A stretch of 64,000 bases of DNA from Nitrosomonas sp. (GCA_031316255.1 JALDQW010000001.1:3071485-3135484), one strand, 5' to 3'. Counted from the first letter of the stretch, positions 9,563-19,595 are shown. Notes: generated by a model from the sequence alone, not told the origin. Program-made: numbers and translations.

Positions 9563-12500
9563 ATGTTTGATTTACCGAGTCAGAGTAACATCATTCCTGT
9601 AACGCATAATATTTGGCTTGTAGTCTTATCTTATTGTGTTGCCGTCTTGGGTTCGTATGTTGCATTTAACTTCACAATTTGGAGAGATGGGTTTTCTCTT
9701 TCCGCCAAACGTTTTGCAACCGGCATATGTGCTTTTACAATGGGCAGCGGGATTTGGTCCATGCATTTTACCGCTATGCTGGCGCTCGAACTTCCTTTGC
9801 CTGTTTCTTATGATACCGATTTAACAGTTCTTTCTTTTGTATTGGCAGTTTCTAGTGCCTGGTTTAGTTTTTCTTATGCGAATACTCAACCTGTATCGCC
9901 ACACAAAATAGTTATTGGTGGTTTGGCGATGGGCATTGGAATAGCAGCAATGCATTTTACAGGTATGGCTGCCATGCACATAGATGGAGGTGCGTACTAT
10001 TACAAACCCAATCTGTTTATTGCTTCAGTCTTGATAGCGATAACCATATCAGTAACAGCCTTATGGTTAAAAATTGCCAACAACAGATTTAAAACGAATC
10101 AAAAATCAAAAGTTTCTATCGCATTTTTCATGGGAATTGCGATATTCAGTATGCATTATACGGGGATGACTGCAACCATATTTGTATCCGATAATCCATT
10201 GACCAGTTTTGAGTCTGCCGGGTCAGAGATTGGATTACTCGTGCTATCAATACTGATTTTACTGTTCATCATCCTGCTGGTTGCTCATTTTATGGCATGG
10301 CTGCAAAGGGACTTTTGCACACAGAAAAATACCAATAGAAGGTATTCTTTTAGTGTGAGCTTTAAAATGATGGTTTACATTTTTTTGTTCAGTATTTTGT
10401 TTACATTTATTAGCACCTTCTTTTTAATGAAACTGGAGTATAAACAGATTGTTGAACAAAAACAGGGGTCGCTAAATCAAATCGTTTTGAGTTATAAGAA
10501 TAGTATTGAAAACAGCTTGTGGATTGCTGACTATGATCAGATTGGATTACTTGGTGAAGGGATTTATGCGCTATCTTCGGTCAGTTATATTGAGATAGAA
10601 AAAGATGGAAAGGCACTTTTTCAAAAAGGGCAAAAAATACCGCTCGATATTTTGTCCAGAAAAGTACCATTAACTTTTAGTTACAGAGGCAATACAGTTA
10701 GTTTAGGCACGCTAATAGTCGCCTATGATCATAACTTGATTGACCAACAGATAATCGAGCACTTTAAAACCATCATATTGACAGAAACGCTGAAAGCGAT
10801 TGTTATTAGCTTGATTATGCTCACTCTATTTTACAAAATAGTTGGCCAGCATCTTATAAATATTAGTATGTACGCTTCTACCTTAGATAAAGAAAAGCTA
10901 AGCAATCCATTAATACTTGAGCGGCCTAATAGAAGAAACCGGAACGATTCTGACGAACTGGATACGCTAGTCGAATCAATCAATCATATGCGTCAGAGAA
11001 TTTACGCTTCTTTTTCCGAAATTGAAGGTTATTTTGGGCGAATTCTCGATAAATCATCCAGCGAAATTTATATTTTCGAACCCTCTACATATCAATTGAA
11101 TATTGTCAATTTAGGAGGGCGTAAAAATCTTGGGTACGAGATTGACGATTTGCATACAATAAACTTTCTGGATTTGTTGCCCGATAGCCATCAAAAGAAT
11201 TTCATTGAACATACGCAAAACCTACGTCAAGATATGCAAATTGATGTGGATATTTTTGAAACTGAATTTAAGCGGAAAGATCATTCTCGTTATCCTGTGG
11301 AAGTCAGGCTGCAATTTATGCACAGTGAAAAACCACCTGTTTTTATCGCGGTCGCTGAAAATATTTCTGAGCGAATAGAATATCAAAACAAACTCATTCA
11401 AGCAAAGGAAGAAGCAGAGCAGGCAAGCCTGGCTAAAAGCCAATTTTTGGCCAATATGAGTCACGAAATCCGAACACCTATGCATGCCATAATCGGTTTA
11501 AACGATTTATTGTTAAAGCAAGATCATAGTCCTACAGCGCGCGATTATCTGCAAAAAATTGAAACTTCATCGAAATCCTTACTCGCCATTATTAACGATA
11601 TACTTGATTTTTCAAAGATAGAAGCTGGAAAACTGGATTTTGAATCGATAGTTTTTGACCTGAATGAGTCCCTTGATGAATTGGTTTCGTGCACCACCAG
11701 GCAACTCAAAGGAAAACCAGTTGAATTGATTATTAATGTTCAGCCTGGAACACCCACATGGTTAGTAGGCGATCCGTTACGCTTAAAGCAGGTTATTACG
11801 AACTTGATGAGTAACGCCATAAAATTTACAAGTACTGGGGAAGTACTACTTTCTATACAACAAATAGATAATCAGGCTGATCAGGTTGTCCTTCAGTTTT
11901 CTGTTAAGGATACCGGAATCGGACTATCCGAAGAACACATTAATAAACTATTTACTGAGTTTAACCAAGCGGATGCTTCTACGACCCGGAAATTTGGTGG
12001 TACTGGTTTGGGGTTGTCAATTTGCAGAAAACTCATAGAAGGAATGCAGGGTGAAATATGGGTAAAAAGCAAAGAAAAAATTGGCAGTGAATTTTGTTTT
12101 AAGGCAGTTTTCGGTATACCCAAAAACGTCTTGAATCAACCTCAATTATTGCCAGATCACCTTCAGGGTAAAAGCATATTGGTATTGGATGACAATCCAA
12201 CATTTCTTGCAATGATGCAAAACTGTTTACAACAGTTAGGCATCAACCCAACGTTATGCGCAACCAGTGACGCAGCATTGGAACAGATTGAAAATAATCA
12301 GGAAAATTTTGATCTGTTATGCGTTGAGTGGGATATTAAGGATTTGCCGGTTACCGATTTTTTAGAGCAGCTGCGAAGTAAATCGTCCGCTCAAACTTCA
12401 CCTAAAGTCATTGTTATGGTCTCAAATGGTTCTGTACTGACTGATGACATCATTAATAATTATGATATTGACGAGATTCTTGAAAAACCTGTGACTCAAT

Positions 12501-12994
12501 TCAATTTATTTAACACATTAAAAGCGGTATTGAAAAATGATGTCAAAGCGATAGAATTAAACACGTCTGACAGTGTAAAATTAGAAGTTGACAATAGTTT
12601 GGCGGGTAGCAGAGTGCTCTTGGTCGATGATAATGAAGTGAATCTGGAAATCGGTGATGCGATTTTGACAAATGCAGGATTGGTTGTATCAAGAGCCCGA
12701 AACGGGGTGCAAGCTATTGAAATACTTTCTGAATCTGATTTCGATTGTATTCTAATGGATATTTCAATGCCGGAAATGGATGGTTATGAAGCGACACGAA
12801 TTATCCGCGGAATTCAACGTTATGAAACAATACCGATTATTGCGTTGACTGCTAATACCGTAAAAGGTGATTACGAAAAAGCGAGAAAAGCGGGTATGGA
12901 CGATCATCTAGGTAAACCTTTTAATCGTGAACAGTTGTTCGCAATTTTAGAAAAATTAATTTGTAATAAGAAACTTGCTGTTAACCAACATTAA
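9563..12994 (+). CDS. MHYT-domain hybrid sensor histidine kinase
   Basis: This hybrid kinase has 1143 residues. An N-terminal seven-helix MHYT sensor (about 15-245) shows the repeated motif as MHFT at 67-70, MHFTGM at 130-135 and MHYTGM at 197-202; the family is proposed to bind a metal and sense gases such as O2, CO or NO. Further membrane segments near 270-290 and 405-425 bound a periplasmic domain, then come a HAMP-like linker, a PAS domain (about 490-615), HisKA with H634, and HATPase_c. Two receiver domains end the protein. In the first, E922 takes the place of the phospho-aspartate, so it is probably a pseudo-receiver; the second has D1066 in LMDISMP. No C-terminal HPt is present. Confidence 0.92.
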   Translation: MFDLPSQSNIIPVTHNIWLVVLSYCVAVLGSYVAFNFTIWRDGFSLSAKRFATGICAFTMGSGIWSMHFTAMLALELPLPVSYDTDLTVLSFVLAVSSAWFSFSYANTQPVSPHKIVIGGLAMGIGIAAMHFTGMAAMHIDGGAYYYKPNLFIASVLIAITISVTALWLKIANNRFKTNQKSKVSIAFFMGIAIFSMHYTGMTATIFVSDNPLTSFESAGSEIGLLVLSILILLFIILLVAHFMAWLQRDFCTQKNTNRRYSFSVSFKMMVYIFLFSILFTFISTFFLMKLEYKQIVEQKQGSLNQIVLSYKNSIENSLWIADYDQIGLLGEGIYALSSVSYIEIEKDGKALFQKGQKIPLDILSRKVPLTFSYRGNTVSLGTLIVAYDHNLIDQQIIEHFKTIILTETLKAIVISLIMLTLFYKIVGQHLINISMYASTLDKEKLSNPLILERPNRRNRNDSDELDTLVESINHMRQRIYASFSEIEGYFGRILDKSSSEIYIFEPSTYQLNIVNLGGRKNLGYEIDDLHTINFLDLLPDSHQKNFIEHTQNLRQDMQIDVDIFETEFKRKDHSRYPVEVRLQFMHSEKPPVFIAVAENISERIEYQNKLIQAKEEAEQASLAKSQFLANMSHEIRTPMHAIIGLNDLLLKQDHSPTARDYLQKIETSSKSLLAIINDILDFSKIEAGKLDFESIVFDLNESLDELVSCTTRQLKGKPVELIINVQPGTPTWLVGDPLRLKQVITNLMSNAIKFTSTGEVLLSIQQIDNQADQVVLQFSVKDTGIGLSEEHINKLFTEFNQADASTTRKFGGTGLGLSICRKLIEGMQGEIWVKSKEKIGSEFCFKAVFGIPKNVLNQPQLLPDHLQGKSILVLDDNPTFLAMMQNCLQQLGINPTLCATSDAALEQIENNQENFDLLCVEWDIKDLPVTDFLEQLRSKSSAQTSPKVIVMVSNGSVLTDDIINNYDIDEILEKPVTQFNLFNTLKAVLKNDVKAIELNTSDSVKLEVDNSLAGSRVLLVDDNEVNLEIGDAILTNAGLVVSRARNGVQAIEILSESDFDCILMDISMPEMDGYEATRIIRGIQRYETIPIIALTANTVKGDYEKARKAGMDDHLGKPFNREQLFAILEKLICNKKLAVNQH

Positions 12995-13117
12995 TTCTTG
13001 AGTGCTTGTAATTTATCCTTGTAATATACAATTCCAATCTAGAACCACTTTTTATGTGACTATAACCACCCCTGACAGGTACACTAAAAAGCCAGAAAAG
13101 AAATATAAAATATAGTC

Positions 13118-13807
13118 ATGAGCACAGACAAGCTCACTGAACACGGCTTAAGAGAACGCATAAAGGAAATCGATGCCATATTGCCGCAAACTCATTGCAG
13201 GCAATGTGGTTTTTCAGGTTGCGAGCCTTATGCAGCAGCTATTGCAGAAGGGCAAGCGGATATCAACCAATGTCCGCCGGGTGATGCCGATGTAATCCAC
13301 AAAATTGCCAAGCTGCTCGGTATCGAACCCAAACCGTTAAATACCCGTCATGGTCTCCCTAAACCCCGGGCAGTAGCTGTGATTGATGAGAATCGCTGTA
13401 TTGGGTGTACTTTTTGTATTCGTGCGTGTCCGGTGGATGCGATAGTCGGCGCGGCAAAGCAAATGCACACAGTGATCACCGATGAATGTACCGGATGTGA
13501 ATTATGTGTTGCGCCATGTCCGATGGATTGTATCAGCATGATTCCGGTTACCGGACTGGCTGAAAATGTTGATGCCACATCTGTTGAAAACAGAAAACGG
13601 GCTGACAGGGCGCGCATGCGGTATCAATTCAGGCTGCAAAGGCTTGAGCAAAAGAAATTGGTATCACGAAAAAAAACCAAGGCAGACTATTCCTTTAAAT
13701 CAGGTGGCCAAACCCCGTCAAAGATGGAACGCAAACAGGCTGTCGTGCAGGCTGCACTCAAGCGTGCGGCTGCCATGCGTGCACAGCAGATAAATGACAA
13801 CGATTAA
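13118..13807 (+). CDS. rnfB: RnfB-like electron transport ferredoxin subunit
   Basis: An iron-sulfur protein of 229 residues in the RnfB/RsxB family. A 4Fe-4S (Fer4) domain near residues 20-60 has CRQCGFSGC plus a later Cys in INQCPPG. Two ferredoxin clusters follow, [12 protein letters not shown] and [12 protein letters not shown], around 90-150. The usual N-terminal membrane anchor of RnfB is absent and the C-terminal 70 residues are basic and Ala-rich. Other rnf genes are not adjacent. In several betaproteobacteria a soluble rnfB of this shape sits next to nth, as here, so it may act as a stand-alone electron carrier. Confidence 0.88.
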   Translation: MSTDKLTEHGLRERIKEIDAILPQTHCRQCGFSGCEPYAAAIAEGQADINQCPPGDADVIHKIAKLLGIEPKPLNTRHGLPKPRAVAVIDENRCIGCTFCIRACPVDAIVGAAKQMHTVITDECTGCELCVAPCPMDCISMIPVTGLAENVDATSVENRKRADRARMRYQFRLQRLEQKKLVSRKKTKADYSFKSGGQTPSKMERKQAVVQAALKRAAAMRAQQINDND

Positions 13808-13818
13808 CTTAAAAGCCC

Positions 13819-14451
13819 ATGAATTCAATCCAGCGGCGTGAGCTGTTTGCATCTTTGAAATCGGTGAATCCCAACCCGACAACCGAGCTGGAATACCGGA
13901 CGCCGTTTGAGCTTTTAATTGCGGTCATGCTGTCCGCGCAAGCAACCGACAAAAGTGTAAATCTGGCTACGCGAAAACTCTTCGTTCAGGCAAACACACC
14001 GTCGCAAATACTTGAACTGGGTGAAGCCGCATTGCTTGATTACATTAAAAGCATTGGCCTCTATAAAACAAAAGCTAAAAATATTTTGGCTACTTGCACG
14101 TTACTTATTGATCAGTATCAAGGTGAAGTGCCGCGTACACGCGAACAGTTGGAAAAGTTACCGGGTGTTGGCCGCAAAACCGCCAATGTCATTTTAAACA
14201 CGGCTTTTGGCGAGCCTACAATCGCTGTTGACACACATATTTTCCGTGTTGCCAATCGTACCGGGCTTGCCCGCGGCAAGAATGTCATGGAAGTGGAATT
14301 AAAACTACTCAAGGTGGTGCCAAAGGAATTCAGACACGATGCGCATCACTGGCTGATTTTGCATGGCCGGTATGTTTGTAAGGCGAGAAAACCGGAATGT
14401 GGACGCTGTGTCATTTATCCATTATGTGAATTCAAGGAAAAAACGGCGTAA
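13819..14451 (+). CDS. nth: endonuclease III
   Basis: DNA glycosylase/AP lyase for oxidised pyrimidines in base excision repair, 210 residues. The helix-hairpin-helix LPGVGRKTANV holds the catalytic K120, and D138 lies in VDTHIFR, at the same numbers as in E. coli Nth. The C-terminal 4Fe-4S loop has the C-x6-C-x2-C-x5-C pattern in CKARKPECGRCVIYPLC. It starts 11 bp after rnfB and is probably co-transcribed with it and with the DUF1841 gene. Confidence 0.97.
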   Translation: MNSIQRRELFASLKSVNPNPTTELEYRTPFELLIAVMLSAQATDKSVNLATRKLFVQANTPSQILELGEAALLDYIKSIGLYKTKAKNILATCTLLIDQYQGEVPRTREQLEKLPGVGRKTANVILNTAFGEPTIAVDTHIFRVANRTGLARGKNVMEVELKLLKVVPKEFRHDAHHWLILHGRYVCKARKPECGRCVIYPLCEFKEKTA

Positions 14452-14502
14452 CTACCTGTTCCGATAGCAATCTACAACATAACGACTATTTTTAACAATC
14501 AC

Positions 14503-14949
14503 ATGTTTAAACCATCCCGAAATCAGGCGCGTCAGTTATTTTTTGATGCATGGCGTAAATACCGTCAACAGGAAATACTGGCGGGGATTGAGCAAATGGC
14601 GCTGGACGTTATATTGCTTCACCCGGAATACCATAACATACTGGAAGATGAAGAACGTTACCGCGATAAGGACTATTTGCCTGAAATGGGTGATACCAAT
14701 CCATTTCTGCATATGAGTATGCATATTGCGATCAAAGAACAACTGTCAATCAATCAGCCGGTTGGCATCTGCGAGCGTTTCCTGCAGTTACAGGCGCAAA
14801 CCGGAAATGAACACGATGCGGCGCATCAGGTCATGGAATGCCTGGCTGAAATGTTATGGCAGGCGCAGCGTAATCAAGCGGCGCCGGATGCCGTCGTTTA
14901 TTTTGATTGTCTGGATAAACAATTGCTGGCAGCTAAAAAGCCTTTCTAA
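14503..14949 (+). CDS. DUF1841 family protein
   Basis: A cytoplasmic protein of 148 residues in the DUF1841 family. It begins MFKPSRNQARQLFFDAWRK and contains the conserved LHPEYHNILED and NPFLHMSMHIAIKEQLS segments with several His residues. The function is unknown. The family is common in beta- and gammaproteobacteria and often lies near nth, as here (51 bp gap). Confidence 0.88.
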   Translation: MFKPSRNQARQLFFDAWRKYRQQEILAGIEQMALDVILLHPEYHNILEDEERYRDKDYLPEMGDTNPFLHMSMHIAIKEQLSINQPVGICERFLQLQAQTGNEHDAAHQVMECLAEMLWQAQRNQAAPDAVVYFDCLDKQLLAAKKPF

Positions 14950-14966
14950 ACAGCGCAATCAGCCAG

Positions 14967-16871
14967 TTATACCCGGTTCACGGCGATCGATTGACCAATC
15001 TCATCCACAAATCGGGATGCTGACGAAGCACTGATGGCTAAATAATCAATTGCGCGTGTCAAGGCAACATAAAGCAAACGTCTGTCAGAAGCTTCATCGT
15101 GGTTTCCGAAAGACGCCGGGAGCTGATCCGCCCATAGCACTATAACAGCCTTGTATTGAAGACCTTTTGCTGAATGTATTGTTTGAACCTTTATTCCAGG
15201 TTCGGAAATTCTTTTTCTGGATTCGCGGTTTTGATTAACCCAGACAACGGGACATAATTCTTCCAAGTTTTTTAACAGAGCAGAAAATATATCCTGGTTA
15301 GACTTGCTGATATAGGGGTAGAGAATGCCGATTGCCTGCGGATCATAAACCGGATCCAATGGTTCGATTGTATGACCAAACCACTCGCCGTCGAGCAGTT
15401 GCTTTATGGTCATAATGACATGTGTGTTTTCAGTGTAACGGTTATCTGATTTCATCAGAACCGGCTTGATTCCGGTAGTGCGCTGGCATTTTTCAGGATC
15501 GACATGAATACACTGCATGCCATCATCTTCTTGTTGTCTTTCCTTTTCTTCCGGAAGAATTTTGCTGGCAAATAATGCCGCCAGATCAATAATTTCTCTT
15601 GAATTACGGTAGTTTCTGTCAAGATCAAATTTTTTGTAGATTGTACGGCCACGTGCCTGAATCCCAATATCCGACCAGGAAATGGCTCGTGTTGCATAAA
15701 GCCCCTGGCTGCCATCGGCGACAATAATCAGGTCGCCGTCATTGGGGTCTTCCATCGCCGCCAAAGCGCATCTGAACCAGGTTGCGTCAAAATCCTGCGA
15801 TTCGTCAATCATAACGACTTGATACTTGTGTGCTTCACCATTACCCTGTTCGAGAGTTTGCAACAGCCTGTTGCCAAGCGATTCGCTGGATTCGTTCGGC
15901 TTGCGGGTGATAGTGTTATGTTTTGACCAGCCATCAAAATGGGTCACTTTAATATTCGGACAATCGACAAGACAAGACTTCAAATAAATCGATAAAGAAA
16001 CGTTATAGCACAGCAACAATACCTGATTATCGGGACGCTGGGTGCTTATCAGGCGTGCTTTTGAAATCAGCAGAACGGTTTTTCCCGATCCGGCAACGCC
16101 AAAGATAACGCGATGGCCGTCGCCTATTTTGCGTGCATTTTGTTCCTGTTTAAGATCGAGCACTTTCAGGTCAGACGTTTTCGCGGCGGTATCCGGTTGG
16201 TTGGTTGTTGAAGCGATAGACGAAGAAATGATAATTTCCGGATGAATTGCAGATCGCAGTGCGTCGACTTGTTCTTCTGTCAGTCGTGGAATCTTCCAGA
16301 ATGGATAAAACTTTTCATGTAGCAGTTTGCACACATCATTTTCGGATAAAGCCGGGTTTTCAGACCATGCTATGAGGAATTCCCGCGTTATATTTTTGTT
16401 TGGTGGAAAAATTGAGGTCAGGATTCCAGAAGGGTGACTGGCTAAATTGTCCGAAGTGATGTTGGACAGAACAGCAAAATGCCCGAACGGGAAAATAAAT
16501 TTGTTTTGGTGCAGGCTGTTTCTCGTCAGCAGACGTTTGCTGGCTGTATGTCGTCTGCATTGATCCATAAGGGCCAGCATATATTCTCTGGCCTGTCTTA
16601 CTGGATGGACATGTCGCGTGTCCCCGTGCTGTCCTTTAACCAACACAAGGTGACTGTCGGCTGCAATAATATCTTTAGGATACCAACCCTTGACTTCAAT
16701 AACCATCAATCCCATGTCCGGACAGATGACAATGAAATCAGGATAACGATTCTCGATAATCGGCTCGTAATACACGATATAATCATCCGGCAACCGTTTG
16801 AGAATGTTGAATAGTCTCTCTTCGCCCCGGGATGCGCGCCGCGGGAGTTGGTCAGGTATCATTTCAGCCAT
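14967..16871 (-). CDS. NERD-domain UvrD/Rep-type helicase
   Basis: A 634-residue fusion of an N-terminal NERD nuclease-related domain and an SF1 helicase. NERD (about 12-130) keeps the nuclease-like residues in PDFIVI and VIEVKGW. The helicase has Walker A GVAGSGKTVLL (about 257-267), Walker B VVMIDESQDFD, motif III-like IVADGSQGLY, motif V TIHSAKGLQYKAV and motif VI YVALTRA. It could act in DNA repair or phage defence. It lies 44 bp downstream of the phosphoesterase gene on the same strand, so the pair is probably one transcript. Confidence 0.88.
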   Translation of the reverse strand: MAEMIPDQLPRRASRGEERLFNILKRLPDDYIVYYEPIIENRYPDFIVICPDMGLMVIEVKGWYPKDIIAADSHLVLVKGQHGDTRHVHPVRQAREYMLALMDQCRRHTASKRLLTRNSLHQNKFIFPFGHFAVLSNITSDNLASHPSGILTSIFPPNKNITREFLIAWSENPALSENDVCKLLHEKFYPFWKIPRLTEEQVDALRSAIHPEIIISSSIASTTNQPDTAAKTSDLKVLDLKQEQNARKIGDGHRVIFGVAGSGKTVLLISKARLISTQRPDNQVLLLCYNVSLSIYLKSCLVDCPNIKVTHFDGWSKHNTITRKPNESSESLGNRLLQTLEQGNGEAHKYQVVMIDESQDFDATWFRCALAAMEDPNDGDLIIVADGSQGLYATRAISWSDIGIQARGRTIYKKFDLDRNYRNSREIIDLAALFASKILPEEKERQQEDDGMQCIHVDPEKCQRTTGIKPVLMKSDNRYTENTHVIMTIKQLLDGEWFGHTIEPLDPVYDPQAIGILYPYISKSNQDIFSALLKNLEELCPVVWVNQNRESRKRISEPGIKVQTIHSAKGLQYKAVIVLWADQLPASFGNHDEASDRRLLYVALTRAIDYLAISASSASRFVDEIGQSIAVNRV

Positions 16872-16915
16872 CGATTACAGTCCTGTTGCGTTGAAACTTT
16901 TTAATTGCCAACATG

Positions 16916-18553
16916 TCAGGTGCGCGGTTCGGAATGTCCGCTTTGATTCATAGCGTCTTTGGCATCACTCCAATGGACGATATCTTCGACAAAATAATCA
17001 AAAGTGCGCGGTAACATGTGTTTGGTTTTTTCATTATAATTGATGATGTCCAGAATGAATAAAGCGCGCAACACGCTGCGTCGGCGGTAGCCATTCTTTT
17101 TTCTGGGGATAATCTGATCACGCCAGGTACCGAAATTGATATAGGTCGCGGGATGATCGGCACCAATATCGGGTTCTTCCTGTAGTGGCTGATGGGTATG
17201 GCCTTCACCGTGGATTTGAAAATTGTAATGCCGGTACATTGGCATGAAGCTCGGAAATTTTTTCATTTTTGACAGTTTGACGCTGGGTTTTTGCAAATTG
17301 TCAAAAAGTGCCAATATGCGCATCAAACCAGCGATCGATTTGATTTCCAGCCCATGACCGACTGACTCCATGATTTCCAGAAACCGTTTGGCAAGTTTGA
17401 GTCCTTTTCTGCGTAAAGCAGGAGAGGACTGATAGGTAAAATCCCAGCTGAGCCAGTCAATAATGCATTCGTATAAAGTTGTTTCGATGGTATCGATAAT
17501 TTTTTGTTCCTTTTTTTGTGCGCGCATATTTGCGGCTTCATTGAGTATTCTGTTCACCGCGCCATAGGTCGGACGGTAAAGATCCAGCTCGTCAAGGATA
17601 CTGTTCAGTCGCGGGTCGTCATAGTTGGCGTCATTGAGTTTTTTCTTGGTTTTGTAAATAAAAGTGGATAATACGCCGGCGGCAACCGAATCACCGAAAC
17701 AAGGCTCGAAAAAGGGTGAAAATTGTAATTGTTGCCAGGTTTCGATTTGCCAACCATTGGCGGTTTTCCAGCCTGGCTTGCCATCCTGAGCCTTGATACT
17801 CCGGCAGTTTGCTTCGTCGCGCCACTGTCCATGCGTGGTAAAAAACCTGAAGCCGGTATCACCATAATAAAAGGGTAGAAAAGGGGGCTGATTTGGATCC
17901 TGAAATAATGTTTCATCGCCGTACATACGCCCCAGCATTTTACGCTCGTCATCCGGAATCTGACTGACATTGCGCCCGAGTGCTTTTTCATAAAAATAGT
18001 TTAACGCTTCAGTGTCACAAAACAATTCCTTATCGTGATTGCCGATCATGATCACAACTTTGGTTTTAATGGTACTCAATTGGCTTTCCTGCTTGAGTTT
18101 GCTTTCCAATTCACGCAGCCATTTGAAAAAGAACGCATGCTGGTTTTCGACGATGTCTTTAATAATGGCATTGACGACTGCGGAAAATTCTTTCTTTCTG
18201 TTCCGTTCCCATGGATAGATAGGCGGTTCATGCGCGACCCATTTGCTGCTGCGGACCATGTCTACAATGTCGCCGTCAAGCACAAAGACAAATTCATCGA
18301 TTGCATAACGTATACAACGTTGCTTAATAGTGTCATAAAATGCATTCCAGGTGGAATTGCTTAAATTCTGAAAACCCACGCTGCCGTCGGTTAAATGAAT
18401 ATCACTGACACTGATACAAAGGCGATTTCCCCGGTCTTCGGGTGGTGAGTCAATTTCAAGGAAACTTTTCTCAACCCTGCCAAAACCTACTGCTTGACGC
18501 ATTTTATCAATGAGCCCAGCTTGTGCTTTTTGATCGATCTGCGTGGAATTCAT
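16916..18553 (-). CDS. calcineurin-like metallophosphoesterase
   Basis: A protein of about 545 residues. The dimetal motifs run in order near the N-terminus: VSDIHL, VLDGDIVD, GNHDKE, then a His in THGQWRD, and HGEGHTHQP far downstream. A long helical insertion separates the last two. The start is placed at 18553 because AAGGAG lies 8 bases upstream; the frame stays open to 18757 but that extension covers a structured repeat. The substrate is unknown (nucleotide, nucleic acid or protein phosphate). It precedes the NERD helicase. Confidence 0.85.
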   Translation of the reverse strand: MNSTQIDQKAQAGLIDKMRQAVGFGRVEKSFLEIDSPPEDRGNRLCISVSDIHLTDGSVGFQNLSNSTWNAFYDTIKQRCIRYAIDEFVFVLDGDIVDMVRSSKWVAHEPPIYPWERNRKKEFSAVVNAIIKDIVENQHAFFFKWLRELESKLKQESQLSTIKTKVVIMIGNHDKELFCDTEALNYFYEKALGRNVSQIPDDERKMLGRMYGDETLFQDPNQPPFLPFYYGDTGFRFFTTHGQWRDEANCRSIKAQDGKPGWKTANGWQIETWQQLQFSPFFEPCFGDSVAAGVLSTFIYKTKKKLNDANYDDPRLNSILDELDLYRPTYGAVNRILNEAANMRAQKKEQKIIDTIETTLYECIIDWLSWDFTYQSSPALRRKGLKLAKRFLEIMESVGHGLEIKSIAGLMRILALFDNLQKPSVKLSKMKKFPSFMPMYRHYNFQIHGEGHTHQPLQEEPDIGADHPATYINFGTWRDQIIPRKKNGYRRRSVLRALFILDIINYNEKTKHMLPRTFDYFVEDIVHWSDAKDAMNQSGHSEPRT

Positions 18554-18954
18554 CGTATATGCTCCTTTTAAGCGCGTGAGAAATACGTATAAAATAGGAG
18601 GGAATGTTAACAGTGAGTAAATGCTTCTGCTGGTGACCCTTTGGACTTCAGCAAGACAGAGTGAGCGTGATGTAGTAACTCTACATGAGCGAATGATAAC
18701 GCAGCTGAGGGTCAAAAATGAGTCCAGCCCTGCGGGTTGTCCCTGAAATGGTACCATGCCGCGTTATTCGTCGCTCATTTGGAATGAACAAACTTCGCTT
18801 CTCATGCCTTGCCTGGCGGCATTTCAGTAACAACAGAAATAATTTAATCATTGTTAACAGCCCCTTTGGTTATTCTAGAATTTACCAGCTTTAGAGAAAC
18901 AAGTGTAAATTTGATCAGCGTGCAACAATTTATTTTTAGATTAAAACTGGAGAA
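18554..18954. other. non-coding interval with structured repeat
   Basis: This 400-bp interval lies between divergent genes. Most of it (18610-18835) is the structured repeat described separately; the rest is AT-rich and should hold the promoter of the GNAT gene and of the phosphoesterase operon. Confidence 0.5.
18610..18835. repeat. structured palindromic non-coding element
   Basis: Two tandem imperfect stem-loops are visible. The first spans about 18632-18717: TGACCCT and TCAGC on the left pair with GCTGAGGGTCA on the right, with an inner perfect hairpin ATGTAG/CTACAT. The second spans 18744-18830: CTGAAATG pairs with CATTTCAG and GCCGC with GCGGC, and its left arm includes the palindrome ATGGTACCAT. 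GCGAATGATAACGC and GCGTTATTCGTCGC also pair across the two. It resembles a dispersed repeat or a degenerate mobile element; no second copy is in the window. Confidence 0.55.
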
Positions 18955-19407
18955 ATGACCCATTCACCGATGACCATCCGGATTCGACCCGTTGAACAGT
19001 CAGATTATGACTGGCTGCTGGATTTGCATCATACCGTTTATCGTGAACTGATTATCAATGAATTCGGCTACTGGGATGATGACGAAGAACTGGGTCTGTT
19101 TCTGGAAGCCTGGGAAACAAAAAAAATCGATGTAATCCTGATACAGGATGATCCTGTTGGCATGTTCATAGTAGAACGGCAGGACGATTATCTGTGGCTG
19201 GACGAGATCCAGATCGAACCGCAATATCAATGCCAGGGAATAGGCACCGAAGTTATCATGCAGCTCATTCTCCAGGCGCGTAAGATGTGTCTTCCATTGC
19301 GTTTACGTGTGTTGCACGCCAATCAGGGCGCTTATCGGCTGTATCAGAAACTTGGTTTTCAACAGATTCGCCGTGCAGAGCATCACAACGTGATGGAGAT
19401 GAGTTAG
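18955..19407 (+). CDS. GNAT-family N-acetyltransferase
   Basis: An acetyl-CoA-dependent acyltransferase of 150 residues. The core shows the beta4 strand YLWLDEIQIEPQYQ, the acetyl-CoA loop QCQGIGTEVI (Q/RxxGxG/A) and the late VLHANQGAYRLYQKLGF segment, all typical of GNAT. The acceptor is unknown. Starts at 18955 and 18970 are both possible; GGAGA lies 2 bases before the first and about 17 before the second. Confidence 0.88.
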   Translation: MTHSPMTIRIRPVEQSDYDWLLDLHHTVYRELIINEFGYWDDDEELGLFLEAWETKKIDVILIQDDPVGMFIVERQDDYLWLDEIQIEPQYQCQGIGTEVIMQLILQARKMCLPLRLRVLHANQGAYRLYQKLGFQQIRRAEHHNVMEMS

Positions 19408-19595
19408 GGATAAGGGTATTATCAATGGGTGAATTATTTCTGTTGTCCTTGAGATGACGCCAGAAAAGGCGTACTTTTCAGGAAAAGTCATTTTTTTGCC
19501 AAATGGCATAACACAGTTCTTGGATACCGAAAAGCTCACCCCACTGGGCGCTTCCTGCAACAACGTTAGGCACTTAATTAGAGAATAGTTTTTTT

